NCBI GenBank assembly: GCA_006937955.1
Contig: SSNP01000001.1
Location: forward strand, 7,200,165 to 7,264,164
DNA from: Pachypanchax playfairii
Taxonomy: Eukaryota; Chordata; Actinopteri; Cyprinodontiformes; Aplocheilidae
Direction of reading: 5' to 3'
Length of the DNA stretch: 64,000 bases
Each line of letters begins with the position of its first letter. Position 1 is the first letter of the stretch. The notes beneath the pieces were generated by a model. It ran no database searches. It was not told the origin of the DNA and saw nothing but the letters and a program-made list of their open reading frames with translations. Position numbers and translations under genes: made by a program. Positions 13,601-27,554 of this stretch are shown in pieces.

Positions 13601-16559
13601 GCTTCCATGTAGCGCTAAAACCAGTTATGAAAAGTTGTTTTTGTCCCAAATGGTTCCAGTGCTGGTTAAGACCTGGTTCTGGAGCCAGTTAGAAGTTAAT
13701 TCTATAAAATAAAGCTCAAGCCCAGTAAAGGGTTGGTTTGATTGTGTTTAGGATTTCCATATTCTATAAAGTGACCTCAGTTTATGAATTCAGTTAAAAT
13801 GATGTGAATAACCCCTTTGTGTTGTGTATTGGCCACCAGTCCCAATATGACAGATGATATTGACACAAACAGCAGGAAGATCAGTGCAACAATGACAGTT
13901 TTTAGATGCTGGAGCCAAAACTTTGGCAGAGGAAACAAAAAGTTTCTTTTCTAAGTTTGGCACTGAGTTAGAACCAGAACTGGATACAGTCTGAAGGAAA
14001 ACTCCTTTTGATCACTGTCCTAACATTCAGATGACCAGATGAGCACAAAGACCATCTGAGTGTCCAGTGCTGGGATGGTAGACGAGATTCTCTGGATGTT
14101 GTCAGTTATGATATTAGGTCTCAGTTTACTGTGCTTATTGTAAGTGTAGAAGAAGAGTAGACGCCACCATCATTGCTGCCGTATGTTGAGGGGCTTTGTT
14201 TCAGAAAACAGTTTCTTATTATAAGTAAATATTATCTGATCCATGTGCTGCTTGTACCTGTACGGATCACCGGTGCACTCCATGTCGGATCCTTAGGAAT
14301 TACTTTATGTTGATAAATCGGAATGATTTTTTTGGGATGTTTATGGCCATCAGAAGGTAATGTTAACAGCTGACATTATGAACTAAACTATAAATTAACA
14401 CTCAACCTTTAATAATGACTGACAGTTCATATATTCAATCCTTCCCAGTTCTGTGAGTTTGTTCCTGACTGTGTGATGTTCCGCTCTCTTGAAGAATCAT
14501 GGTTTGACAAAGGCTTTTACTTTGAAGGGGATCAGGAAAACTGTCTTCCTGCAGTCTAGTTCCAGGCAACTATTTGCGATCACAGGGTCCAGGTCAAAGT
14601 CTCTCCAAGCACATCAGGAAACATGGCAACAGAAGATGAGGCCACGCCCCTTTCTGCTGTAGCAATATTTTCCACTCCCACAGCAGAAGAAAACTTTCCA
14701 TCATCCCAGCTGTTGTGTGTGACCTCAGTTTTCTACCAGTGGCTGTTTAACAGGAATCCATCCTGTGACATGTTTGTACCTGTTTAGGTGCTGGACCCTC
14801 ATTATGTAATCAGACCTCCAGCTCTCATTAAAACTTGTTAAATGTAAACTTTAGTCCTTGTTTTATTTGGATAACCCGTCTCCCATGGTGAACAGCCACT
14901 CACAATATGGCAGGCACACTGACGCATCCAGTCTACAGGGAAAAGAAACCAACGAGGTATCTACTCTTCAATGTCTATGCTCCTTCCTTCCCACAGGCCT
15001 CGTTAGATGGGTGTCTGAAAGGTTTGCTGTAATCGTTGATGTATCCAACCAGCTGTTGTTGTTGTGATGTTACTTATCTGCAAAGACATTTAGGTAGCTG
15101 GAATGTCAGAAAAGCATCAATGTAAATGCCGAGATGCAGGATTTAACCAAGGTTCGTAAAGTATTTTTGTCTGTGTACATAAAAATAACAAGTTGTTTAC
15201 CAGGAGAAAAATCAATATATTATATTCATGCCAATTTTACAAACCGGAATTAATTTACCAACAACAAAATGGGATTTTGCGGTTAGTCAAGATCTTGATC
15301 ATACATGACAGAAATCTTGAGACTGTGGTTTGGAATGGATGACAGTAATCCAAACAAATTAGCCCATACCGTCCCTGTCAGATACGGGGTTAGCCCTCAG
15401 CATTCAGTGCCCTGCTCCAGAGCTCACTGCAAACACATTACCTTGCCTCGCTGCCCAAATGCATACCAAATAACCCATATAAATCATACAATCTGGGCCA
15501 AGTCAATGAGAGCTATTTTGCCTGTTTTCTAGTTATTTCCTCAGCAGGGCTTGCATCACTCAGTTCACAGCTCTCACAGCCATCGACGGAGTGGCCTAGT
15601 TTAGGACCCACAGAGGGCTCCTGAAGTAACCATTTCTCTCATGCACTTGATTTTATGTCTGAACAGTCTGGACTAAATTGTAGGTTGCCAGCTCTCGGCT
15701 CACAGCTCTGTCTTTTCAGTTTCCCTTTTCCTTCTCCCAGTTGTCACTTTGACAAAAACAAAGATGGTCCTCTATAAACTGTTGTGTTTACCATTGAGAT
15801 ACAGCGCAGGTGAAGAAGACCCTCTTAGCACATTATTGTGGAGGGTCTCTCATCTCCAGAGTCCATTTCTCTTAGCGTGTTAGGAAAGCATCATTTTGTT
15901 ACAAATAATGACTTTCAGTCCTGAAAAATGGTTCTGAATTGTGTCAACATAAACAGAATGAACAGCAGACTTTTTTATTCCACTTCTGGGAATTAATTGA
16001 CTAAATGGGAGCTTAAAGTCATTATCTCCCCTTGCCAGTTCTTCAATCCTGTACTCGGGGCTAATAAATGGTGGTTTGATTTCACTAAATGTCCTCTCGC
16101 AAAGATTAATAATGCCTGGTACCCTGGTGGCAAACAGATGTGGTCATCCCCGCTCGACGGCAGAACAAATGGGCACGAGCGAGCCCTGCACATAAAGAAA
16201 TAATAGCTTAATCACATGCATCCAACGATACGTTAGCACACGAGATGTCCTCAGTTGTTTGCTTTCCTGTGTGATCACCAGAGTGCATGTTTAGTCACCA
16301 GCAGCCGTGTGGTCTAACGCAGCCTTTCTTCTAAGGGACTGACAATAAACTAAAAGGGGGTAGGAGGGGGGTTTCAATGACAGGCCTGCTTGCTTCCTGC
16401 TTTTCCCCAGTGTGGCCTTTGTGGTAATACACTGGTGGTTATGGGAGTCTCCGTCTTTATGCAAATCAGTGTTTGCCTCCCGAGTGTTGGTGTGTCTCAA
16501 GTGCAGTCAAGCGAACGAGTCTGTTTGTCTGCACAATCTGGAGCAAAAGGCCAGAGCTA

Positions 16560-16870
16560 CATCAGTGTAGGAATAACATCCCCAATAAAACTGCTAATTA
16601 AAAGCTGTTATTTCTATATCAACTCATTAATAATATCGCCCCACCAGGATATTAGATCACGACGACGCCGTTGCTTTTTAAATGAATTGTGAGTCTCTGG
16701 AAGCAGATGCATTGATTGGGCAGCACAAAGGTCAAACTTGGCGCAGAGAATTGAAAATCAGCGGAGGAGTTGTGTTCCCACGTTTGTCTCAGCCTCCCTG
16801 TTGTGACAATTACATGAAAGGGAGCGACGTGGAAGCACATTTCCATTCAGGCGTTTATCGACTGTAACAG
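16560..16870. promoter_or_regulatory. Candidate conserved non-coding element (enhancer-like)
   Basis: This block has clustered homeodomain cores (CTAATTAAAAG, CATTAATAATA), a SOX-like ACAAAG beside AGGTCAAA, and several frames open on both strands, the composition often seen in vertebrate developmental enhancers. Nothing in the window alone can show conservation, so the call is tentative. Confidence 0.22.
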
Positions 16871-18993
16871 CAGGTCAGCTAAAAGACAGCCACAAACACA
16901 ATTGTCACACAACACTAAATAATACATGGAGCTAAAACAAAGACATCACCCACCTAAAATATGGCTCCAATAAAAGGTTGCACAGAGAAAATGTGTTTCC
17001 CCTCTGACTTAGAGTAATGACCTTTCCAAGTAGCCCACCATAAAATAATACAACGACAGTTTGGAGAACCAGTTTTTACCTTATTAATAGTAGTGGCTTT
17101 AGATGCACTCAGAGGCAAGAGACGCGTGTTGAAATTGGACAAATTGGGTAAAATTCTGCACCCAAGTAAAGCCAGTGAGGCGTTCAGGAGTTAGAGAGAC
17201 CATTTGTCATCAGCAGGACTTGTGGCAGACTTTCAGCCCACAAAACAGATGAAAATAGTGCAAATGGTATGAATACCACTCAAGATTAAGCCGTGAAATT
17301 TGGGATGGGATGTGAAATCCAATGGTGCATATACATTTACATTCTGTTTGCTCCTAAAAAGACAAAAAAATATTTGTTTAAAAATAAATTTCATTCAGAA
17401 TATATTCCGGTGTATTCCAGGACAAACACAGGTAAGAAGCATGATCTCCTCTGACCTCAACCATGACTCGTGTTTGTTTATCTCAGCTAGCGATCCTCTG
17501 AGGAGAGCGGCCTCATCACTAAAATCATGCTGGGTTGTTTGACTCTAATGAACAGAGAAGTCTGACTGATCCAAGTTAGTATCTGATTCCTGAATGCTGT
17601 CAAGACAGACGATCCAATATGCCGGCCTGCTCCTTGAACTTTTCACTGTACACACATCTTTAATCACGCTCACCTTTTTCTGATGGCTGGCGGGATTTTT
17701 AGCTTATTTGTAATTACCGAGCTCCTCAGGGGGGTTGGCTGAACAACAGACCCAGCCATAGGTCACAGAGAGACTCTGTAACTGGCCATATGGGCTCCGG
17801 GCCCGGAGGACGAGAAAGAGAGTGGGCGGACACCATCATTGGCACCAAGTTATTATTCTCAGACTGGAGCTGCCTTATCGAGCTGTGGCCACATTCTACT
17901 TACATTTTTACCCCCATTTCTATTTCCCATTTCACACCTGGACTATTGCTAGATAGGATGTGTTCAGCAACCTCGTTTTACCCTCGATCCACAATCACCA
18001 GCCACCAGTCAAAAGAGGGTACAGCACATTTTCCATCACCACCTCACCACTAGCCAGAACCCTTTCCTCTGTCCCTAAACCTTCTTCTGCCTCCACCCTC
18101 TCACGTCTGTTGTCACCCAAGCTGCAGCAGCATGGTGTTATTACAGATAAACAATCAATACTGCATTAACGCATCCACGGAGGCCAGTCGGAGTTAAACA
18201 AGCAGACGAGGAAAATAATTCCACAACAAATCTAACTCATCACCCGCTCATATGTTTAAACACATACAGTGGAGATATAAAATATTCAGGCCACTCTCCT
18301 TCATTATCCTTCGCCATCTTTTCTTTTTGTTTCAGGTCACCAGATATATTTCTTTTCCTTCCTCTCCTCACTGGTCACAGAATGAAACCCCACCACATTA
18401 AAGAAGTAATACCCTACTTTATAGCAAAGGTGACCATGGATATTGGAGAGCAGGGACCCATACGATCGATTTGGAGCGAGGAATGAAAAAATTTTAACAT
18501 GATTCCCAGCCAGGCTTTGCAACTCTGAAGTATTACACCCTCTCTTTTGATGATTGCTTCCAATCCAACTTACTACCAGTTTCAAAATTCTGATGACGTC
18601 TTTATTTAGGGGAAGGGACAGTGAGTGAAGTAAAGATTCAGTGCCATGGATGTCTGATTGATGTGTGGTCCAGTTTCTTTCTGAACAGCTTGTATGGAGC
18701 ACATTTGCATTTACATTCCCGGAGCTTCCACAGAAAAAAGAAGGCTTTTTGTCCCAAACTTCTGTGGAAAACAAAGGAGTTCTTATGAGGAGGCCAAACA
18801 AATAGTCTCTGCTTCTCCTGCTCCCAGACTAGACTGAAATACTCTTCATTCCATCCTCATCCGTTAACCCCCCACGCCCACAACCTCAGCACCATACGGG
18901 GCGATGAAATACCTCACAAAATAAAGGAGTTGGACTTGGCATAATGATTGCTGAAACTGTTTACTAAAACTGCCGGCTCAATCGGCTTTATTA

Positions 18994-19085
18994 CAGAGAG
19001 AGAGGAAGAAGAAGCAGCACAGTAGGAGGAGGAGGAGGGTGAAGAGGAGGGTGAGGAGGGTGAGGACAGGACAGAAGGAAGGGAA
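18994..19085 (+). repeat. Polypurine (GGA/GAG)n tract
   Basis: About 90 bp almost purely A and G, built from GGA and GGAGGGTGA repeats, interrupted by a short AGCAGCACAGTA stretch. Minus-strand translation gives Ser/Pro-rich low-complexity sequence with no other support, so no gene is called. Confidence 0.85.
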
Positions 19086-21360
19086 ACTGCCAACATCAGA
19101 TTAAAAGAAGGAGCAAAAATAAAGACTGGCTCAGTTGATTTACACCTTCATTACTCTCCTCTAACTCTGCTTATTGCAAATCATGATGCTGTTTTATGAG
19201 CTGAATCCTCTCTCACGACAAGGCCGGGAAGACGCCGTTTTAGTTCATAAAGCAAGCGTACAGTAACCGCCAAACGGCAGCACCCGACCAACTCATCCTT
19301 CCAAACGCGGCTGCCAGAGGGGAAGGGAGAAAGACAGAAGTCACTTGTTTCCTGGCCTCGTGCCTGTGGACGTCACGTCACGGTTTCTCTGAGAAAACCA
19401 AGGAGGCATGACTTAGAGAACACAAACCACCCTGCCTGTGTTTAGAGAGAACTCACAGCGAGTGTTTAATGTTAAGTGAGCTCTGCTAAAATTAAGTCAA
19501 TAAACACGTAAGACTCTGGAGGTGTATGTTTACTTCCTGTCCACCACCTAGTGAGGAGGTGACTCTGATGCTTCAAGAGCTGTGCTTATTTAGATAAAAA
19601 AAAGAATGTATTTTTTTAACCACTTTTATTTATTGACTTAAAGGGAGGTCTACAGTGCATGTGCCCTCTTTTTCTTCCGCTGATTGAATTTGTATCTGTG
19701 TGTGGCGAGCACATCTGAGAAGGTGCGGTCGACGATGCCTGAACCTCATAAATCAGTAGAGGCAGCGTAGGTGAGCATGGGTGTCAGTGTGCACATGTAA
19801 ACATGGTGCACGAGACACACCGGATGGAGGTTTGTTATGTGCCTGTAACACGCTGCTCCAGCTCGGCCGGTCTGACTTGCATGTGGAACAGGGTTGACAG
19901 AAAAAGTTGACAGATGCTTCACTGACGTCCATTATTTATGAGACTGAGGAGATCCACACCACATTTCACAAGTGTCTGCTTCGGCTGCTGTGGGTCGAGT
20001 TCTGACATTCTATTCTGTGTCCATACATGCACACACCTGCACACACAACTACACACACATCTCTCGCTGCTTTGTGCTTGTGTGGACATCTTACAAGTGA
20101 GCAGCTGAATCCACAGGTCCAGCATTTCTTTGCTCAAATGAAATGCTCATTGTACACGAGACTTGATAAACCCAAACCATCTGACTTTCAAATCTACAGC
20201 CTAACAGCATTTCCTAGAATTGGACTTATGCCTAATGACCCTTAATTTAAAATCACAAGATTTAGTGGTTAAAACATTCCCCAAAAAAAGATGCACATGT
20301 TGGTGCAGAGTTGTAATTAAAAACAAAAAGATGTGCTTTATACAAACATCCTAATTTGACACAATACTTTTTGATGACGATTCACCAAAATACCCAATAA
20401 AACACATAAAACTACATCAAACTTGGCATTGGAATAGTTGTTGTGATGAAAGATAGATAATCAATTAATCAGCTGATTATTTATGCCAGTTATTGTCATT
20501 TTGGAAATCATAATCATCCAGGCTTGAGCATACTAAGCTGATTAAAAGGCAGGCACATCTGTGGGCAGCCAGTGTTTTTACATGTGCTGCTATACCCTTC
20601 CCTATATTAAGGCTTTTTTTATCTTTTTTCCACAAGACCCCAGCAGATCCTGAAGGAAGTTGACAGGAATTTTATGTAAACTTTTGAAAGAACAATGCTA
20701 TATCTACCGGTAAGAGACAGAATAAGTCTTTAATGTTTTAAATATCTGAGGGTCCTTAAAAGGTTTTGAACTCTACACTATTCCTGATTTAACTGTCATA
20801 CACCCTCCTGTCAGCCTTCACCTGAATTTCTTTCTTTAATCACTGTTGATTTTTCCATTTTAAAATCTAGTAGAATCCATTGAGTATGATGATAAAGTAA
20901 TATGGTAATGAGCTAAAATGAAAGAAAGACAAAAAACCAGAAAAAAACTGGGACATGCCAACCCTTTGGCATGGACATGCAAAACGTTAAGTTATGGCAA
21001 AGTGGTAGGAGCAAGGGGTGAAACGGGATTCAACTTGGCCTTTAGAGTGTTTCTAAATCCCTGTTAGACTAGCGCCCTTAAGCACCAGAGACCACACACC
21101 AGCAACTCCCTTAAAAACCCACTTAACAGGCCTGCAGCTGGAAGGCCCAACCATCAGATTGAATTAAGACTACAATTATTGAATCTGAGTTACTTGAGTG
21201 ACTGATATCTCGTAGGACCAAAGGTCTCGTCACAATGCTTCAGAATAAAACTATATTCATTCATGACATCATAGACAGTTAGAGTGTGCCCCAGGCATGG
21301 ATGGTTGCTTCTAATATGATTGCTTAGAGTGCTGCTTTAAGCTCAACACCACCAAACGTA

Positions 21361-21381
21361 CTGCTGCTGCTGCTGCTGCTC
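21361..21381 (+). repeat. (CTG)n triplet repeat
   Basis: Six full CTG triplets plus a partial one, uninterrupted. It is not inside any supported coding frame. Confidence 0.9.
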
Positions 21382-23329
21382 CTAAGAGCGCCAATGCTAA
21401 TGAGAGCCGCAATGTAATTAATACAAATGGAATGTTTAATGCAATTTTTCCATTTCAAAGAAATTCCCCAGGCATCTTTTCCAACAATAGATTCAACTCT
21501 CTTGTATTATCCTCAGGCAAACAATAACCAGAGTTTGGCGTTGCCTTCGTTTGATCAAACTCAATTAAAGCAAAGTGCTCAAAGCCCCTCTAACAATGGA
21601 GTGGACTCCAAGCCTGCCTGTTTCTGCAACTTCAAGGTCTTCTGGCAGGTCCTGCTCCATTTGTCTTTGACGGACAGTGGCATCAAACAGTAATTGGAGG
21701 CCTTGGAGACCCACACGCATCAGTTTGTCAGTTCTTCATGTCAAAGCTCAGTGTTCAGCTGCTGGGGGTCTTCAAAAATGAGCTTTTCACAAAGGGGACA
21801 GGTTGTTGGCTGAGAGACGCCCTGGGTATTATTCAGCCTGAAACAGTGGAGCAATATTATTATTGTGTGTCCCATGTTACAGCAGAAAGCTTGTTTTATG
21901 TCCTTCCCAGGAGGAATACGTGGTCCCACAGCAGCACACACGCTTTGATTCGACAGGTCGCTCGCACAGAGGTCTTTCTATTCGTCTCATTCACAATGAA
22001 CCATCTTAATGTTATGAGAGGTAGCAGAACAATGGCAGAAACCTCTTTTTTCACTCTGAGGACTGAAAGTAAATAGGACCTTTGCTGATGTGTTTGCCTG
22101 TTCATTTAGAGCCCCTCAGAATACGGCTTGCACATTGTACCTCTGAGAAAAACTGAAAAAGAAATAGAAAAAAAACTGACAAAGGCATTCTGTAGCACAA
22201 TAGGAAAGAGGCCCACAATAGAGTCCAGATATCATTCACAACATAGACAGGAGGCCATTATCCACAGAAGGAGGGGCTCGTCTGGAGTTGACAGAGGAAT
22301 TGTGCACACAGTGCTGCCACCAAGACAACAGTCTCCCTGAAGCTATAAGGGCAGGTTTTTGCAGCACCAATGCCCGCTGGGTTGAGGTGTTCCACGTCAT
22401 CTGCGATAACCTGGATCATTACTCCTGGAGGCTGTTAGAGGAGAAAATCACATCACTCCGCTTTCACCGCTGCCAAGAAAAATTGACACGCTAAGAGTCA
22501 CACCTCAGTATGCACAAACAGACGTGTAACTACACACTCATGCTGCTGGTGGAGACGGAGGGGTTAACGTATCATCCTATACCGAGTCCCAGCAGCCAAA
22601 GCTGCCTGAAGCTGACAGCTCTCACTGCGTCTGCCTCGCAGAAGCAAAGTAAGCATCGTTATCACCTTCTCTTGTCCTACCTCTCTGTCTTTAAAATCTC
22701 CTTCAATGCTCTTTTCTCTTCTTAGTCCTGTTTCTGGATTTTTCGAACTCCCGTTCCCATCTCCAGTTTTAACCCTTCCAAACACGCCCAACAGACCCTC
22801 ATCTATTTTTTGCTTTCGTTTCCTAAAAGTCTCAAGCGTCCCCCCCCACCCTCCACGTTTTTACACTTGCTCGTCTTCCATACTCTTATTAACTGGCTGT
22901 CATGTTCAGCAGCCTCCCCCCAGACAGTGTTTAGCGTTCCTCAGTCCACTTACTGCAGCCAGAGTTAAGCCTCTGGGCTTTACTCAGACAGAAATCCAAC
23001 TAGAGGTGGGGAGGCAGGACCCGCGGACATGATCTGTCTGCAGCACTCAGTCAAACTCTTCTTCCTAAACCAGCTACCTGAAGGCAGCGGCGCCCAAAAC
23101 ACACACCATACAAAAATTACCTCCAAGAGGGATTTTCACTTCCTGTAGTCCAATCCAACTAAACATACGACTTTATTCCAGATTATAGAAGAAAATATCC
23201 ACAAAACTCTCAGTTCTGAGTTTTTACGTTAAATAATAAATAATGTAAAAGCATACAATAAAGATATATTAACATTTAGGGTATAATTTTGACAAAAAAG
23301 ACAGGTTTTTCATTTATAATATAAATTTT

Positions 23330-23480
23330 TACCTCTGCAGGAAGTTGTATTTTCACCTCCATCACTTATTCTGTGTGTCTGCATGGTGTCTGAGAGAATC
23401 ATGAACAAATTTCCATGAAATTCGTCACCAAGCTGAGCCTGGAGCCAGAGAACAGTTGATGAAATTCTGATAGTGATCTG
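23330..23480 (+). repeat. Degenerate interspersed fish repeat
   Basis: The run AGTTGTATTTTCACCTCC followed about 60 bp later by ATTTCCATGAAATTCGTC matches, with many changes, a common teleost repeat whose usual form has GTTATGTTTTCACC and later GATTTCCATGAAACTTGG. The match is from my memory of fish genomes and the ends are not defined. No coding capacity remains. Confidence 0.35.
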
Positions 23481-26400
23481 AACCTGTGATTTCTACTATT
23501 AGATGATTATTGTTTCCACCCCTCCTCATACTGGATATAGAGATTTAATTCAAAATCCAATTCAGGGACTTAACGGTGCCCTAACAGGGTCGAGAAATCG
23601 ATTACACCTCAACTTTTAGACTGAAGGGATGTTTTGTGTCCTTGGAGTTGTTTTTTTTTTCCATTTCTATTTTAGTGACAGCGAAGAAGTGAACTTGCAG
23701 TCGTGCAGTTGCTGAATTTGTCATCCTCCCTCTTCGTTCTCCGCCCTTCCCCACTTCCCAGGTCAAATGATGTAAGAAATGAGATGTGGCTGGTGAATAG
23801 ACTTTCATGCCCCCGCTTTACCAGTGTCATTTCCGTAACTCTGAAATTGTGCCATGGTCTACGGGGCTTTGTTGTAAATCACTATCTCGCACTGTCAGAC
23901 TGCAGTCTGCAGCACGCTGTGGATGCCTGGCTTTCCGCTGCCTCCTGGGTGACTAATATATCTTGTTAAATTGTGCTGAGAAGCGTGCGGAGAACTGAAC
24001 ACCTTTGCACGTTGTTTGTTTGCTCCTTCTAAACATGCGTAAGCTCATCTGTTCATCTTTAGGTTTAAAGAAACGCTCACTAAACTCCACAAAACTGTCA
24101 CAAGCTTTGTTGGTGATTCAGTTCGTCTGGCTTCCACTCACCACTACTACACTGTCAGAACTGTGAAGCTATCTCTGAGCCACTTCATAATTAGAAAAGC
24201 TGTGGAGCCAAGCCACAGTTTGAGGGGGGAAAAACTCTTGGCAGTCTGCATTATTCAACATTGGCAGCAATTTACTTTGTCTCCCACCCTGAAGACATGA
24301 ATCTAAGTGATTTCATATGCACATATTGTACAGAGCTGGACTCTTGTGACCAGTTTTTAAGCCATGCATTGCACACTGTATATCAGTTTTATCCAGAAAT
24401 ATACATTTACAAAACTCATACAGTCCTAATATCTCCATCTGGTGCCTTTGTAAATAGATTTATGAGTATATTTCTGTGTAATTGGTGTTCACCTACACGA
24501 AGCAGGACGAGATAATTACCTATTGTTAAGTGAGGTATAAACTGTAAGATCAACCCACATTTATCTTCTCGGCTCACTGAGAGCTGAACAGTTTGTCTTT
24601 TTTTTAGGGGGGGTGGTTCTAGTCTCCTGGCTGTAATCCAGTTCTCAAATCCCCTGCCCCATCTAACTCTATTTTGTAGCCATGAAAAATTCAATCCGGG
24701 ACTCAGGTTGATCTTCAAACATCAGGTGGCCCCAGTCGATCATAATTTAACTTGAAAAACACACAACAGTTTCTGCTTCCTGTTCGTATGTAGTCTGGTA
24801 GGCAAAAAGCACGTCTTTCCTCGTGTTTGTTTCTGTTTAATAACAGTTCTGACTGCTCCATAAATAGACGCCTCTGAAGGGAATCCGTCTCATTAGGAAG
24901 GAGCAGTTATGAAGTTGCCACTCTACCCTGCAAGAAAATGTGTTCCAACGGTCATAAGAAGGCCTTGAGACTTGAAAGGCAACGTCACTGTAAATGAGGA
25001 TAAAAGTTTCAATCTGCTGTGTTCTCCTGAAGTAGTTAAGCAAGTTTTGCTCAGCACAAAAGAAAGAAAATGAAGCCTTGCTGGCTGGCACAGAAATCAG
25101 TGACTTCACATAAATATTTGGCACAAGAAAATCTTTGGAATCCTCACAGAACAAACAGATTTTTTCATCACATCATACAGAGCGTGACTAATGCGCTCAA
25201 ACAGTTAAGGTGCTTCTACCAAACTACAAGTCCCAGGGGTTCCTTCTGCCACCGATTTCCAACATTCAGAGCAAATACACACATTAGAGCCACATGCTGT
25301 ACATGTGGGCTCAGCAACTGTCCACAAGTATACGGGCACTCACATCCCGAAGGGGAAAGAAGACCAGAGACGTTACCGCAGGGAATCAGAGGATGCTTTA
25401 GCACTCGATAGCAGCCGATGGGATTTCATTAGCTCCAGATGTCGCTACAGAGCAGAAGAGAAACGCTCAATATTATGAGCAGGACACATCAGAGTGATGT
25501 GGCCCATCTGGAGCACAAATAATGCAATCAGCTCGGGTCACCGGTCATAGTTGCCTGGCCGTCGGGTAAACCCACCATCCTGTGACATCAGCATTATGTG
25601 GAAGGATGGAGCAGATCAAGTCCAGCTCCTTTCAGAGTCTCCCCTCAGCTGAGGCATGAGTGAAGACGTTTGGAAGAAGAAAGATGAGATTCCAGGGACT
25701 GTCCACTCTAATCTACACTCTGCTGTTAAAAACACTGATGGATCTGATGCTTCTTGTCACATCAGCTCTGCAGCATCATACCAGTGAAAACATGCACACC
25801 ACATGCATGATTCCCTAACACACACATGCAGGACTCTGTTTGAATATGCAGCACCTCCCTGTTTGACTTTGATCAGCCACAGATTCCACCTCTGTCCCTT
25901 TCATCTCTGAACTTCAAAACCTGGACCACAAAAAAAACCTGTTCCGGTTGAGACAGACCATCTCCTTTCACCAAGCTGCTCTCTGTATCACACAGAAACA
26001 AGAGGGAAGTTGTTGTAGTTCAAAGACAAAAAGAGAAAAAGGAAAGACAAGTGATGAGGTTGACCTTTTCTTTTCAAATGTAAAGCTTCCTGTTCAACAC
26101 AGCCTTCATCCACAGCCAGTCTCTAATGATGAGGACCAGTTTGTAATTTCAAAAGTATGAGTGAAGAAGAGCGCTCTTTGCAGAATATTCCCCTGACGAG
26201 CACACAAACAACTTCTTGGCAGTTATCAGGCATATTAGCACAGTTTTTCTTCGAGCAACATGAAGTAATCCAAATGAAAACAGAAGGGACAGAAAACTTT
26301 TCCAAGCACTAATTCCCATCCTCAGGATTTCACAAGCCTTTCACAACACCTCTCCCTAACACTTTAGGCTCTTAAGTAAAACAGCAAACTTCATTCCTTT

Positions 26401-27264
26401 TATAGTTTCGCTGCATTATTCAGCGCGAACATTAAATATTCAAAGACACATCAGGGAGAGCCTATCATCTTGTTGTCAATAACGCTGGAGGACATGTTGT
26501 TTTTTAGAGAGTTAACTCCAGGGGTGCTCTCCTTAAAAAAGAAGCGGGGCCTTGATGTGAGGTAGCGGAGCATCACAGCGCGGCTGCGGCCGACCGCAGG
26601 CGGCCAGTCATCCGCCTTCAGCGGCGCGTCATGTCCCACCTGCATCGATCCGCATCCCGGGGATCCGCCACCAGCTCGCAGCGGGATCAGTGGTGGGGAA
26701 TGCGAAAAATAAATCCACACAGATTGATTCATGCAAGCTTTTCATGGGTCGTAAGTTTCATGTGAGATCAAGCGAAGGTGCGTTTGGAAAGCGGGCCCCG
26801 CACATCGTCTCATTAAGTCAGAGCAGCGGGGCAAACAAGCTGCAGGACCTTTTGTACCAGGAGGGGCACGTCTCATTCTCCAAAAACGGATGGACATGAG
26901 ACAGAGAGCAGATAAAAGCACAGAAAAGTTCATGAATCCGCTGAAAGCAGAATCAGAACGCAGCAAACGTGCCAACAACTCCTAAATCAATCCAAGTCGC
27001 TTTCAATTAAAATCACAAGTTATTTCATGAATTAGTCCACAACGAAAAGAGAATCTAATCCCAATTTCATCAGACAAGACATGCATCACTGTGTTTGTTA
27101 CTGATTCACTCTGCAGTCTGAATTTAATGTGTGAGCAGAAAGAAAAAAACAGCTCGGACATATCAAAACGCAGCGAGAAGTAACTCTGATCGAGCTGCGG
27201 ATGTGTCAAACATCACCGCATTTCACACCATTTTTACTCAAGTTACTGATAAATCCCCTCTTAC

Positions 27265-27390
27265 CTCACTGATGAAGTTTATTCAAGCGAAGAAAAAATT
27301 GTTTCCAGCTCTGTGTGGAGAACGCAAACGCACGCCGGAGCCGTGTGTATCCGCTCGCTGCGGCTTTTGTTGGCCGTTGTTCCGCCCCGA
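27265..27390 (-). other. Predicted untranslated first exon ending in a consensus donor
   Basis: On the minus strand the sequence CATCAGTGAG|GTAAGAGGGG places a near-ideal donor (AG|GTAAGA) with its GT at 27264-27263. Upstream lie a GC box and CCAAT box at sensible spacing, so the 5' end at about 27390 is only an estimate. Type II cadherin genes often have a non-coding first exon and long first intron, which fits the roughly 20-kb gap to the coding exon. Confidence 0.35.
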
Positions 27391-27521
27391 CTGCGCGTCT
27401 CAGGCGCGCTGCATCACTTCTCGCTGTGGATGTCAGGGAGGCTGAGGGGACTCAACCCTCCCATTGGCTGCCATTCACAAGTCCCCAGCAGAACACGGCG
27501 GAAAGGGAGGAAAAAAAGGGA

Positions 27522-27554
27522 AAACACACACACACGCGCGCACACACACGCACA
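27522..27554 (+). repeat. (CA)n/(CG)n dinucleotide repeat
   Basis: An alternating purine-pyrimidine run, ACACACACACAC then GCGCGCACACACACGCACA, at the upstream edge of the CpG-rich region. Such tracts can adopt Z-DNA. Confidence 0.9.

Larger units (their letters stand above)
6694..26559. other. Long non-coding stretch, probable first intron of the cadherin gene
   Basis: About 20 kb with no recognisable exon on either strand. The longest open frame (minus 18801-18337, 154 codons) matches no family known to me and lacks any motif. Content is unique AT-rich sequence, scattered simple repeats and one repeat relic, listed separately. It is called intron only if the CpG-rich region near 27 kb is the promoter of the cadherin gene. 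Confidence 0.45.

Noticed and set aside
18337..18801. Longest open frame in the window (154 codons, minus strand)
   Set aside because: No recognisable domain, signal peptide or family motif, no splice or promoter context; a few frames of this size are expected by chance in 64 kb.
25070..25411. Region open on both strands (113 codons plus strand)
   Set aside because: No recognisable protein and no splice or promoter evidence.
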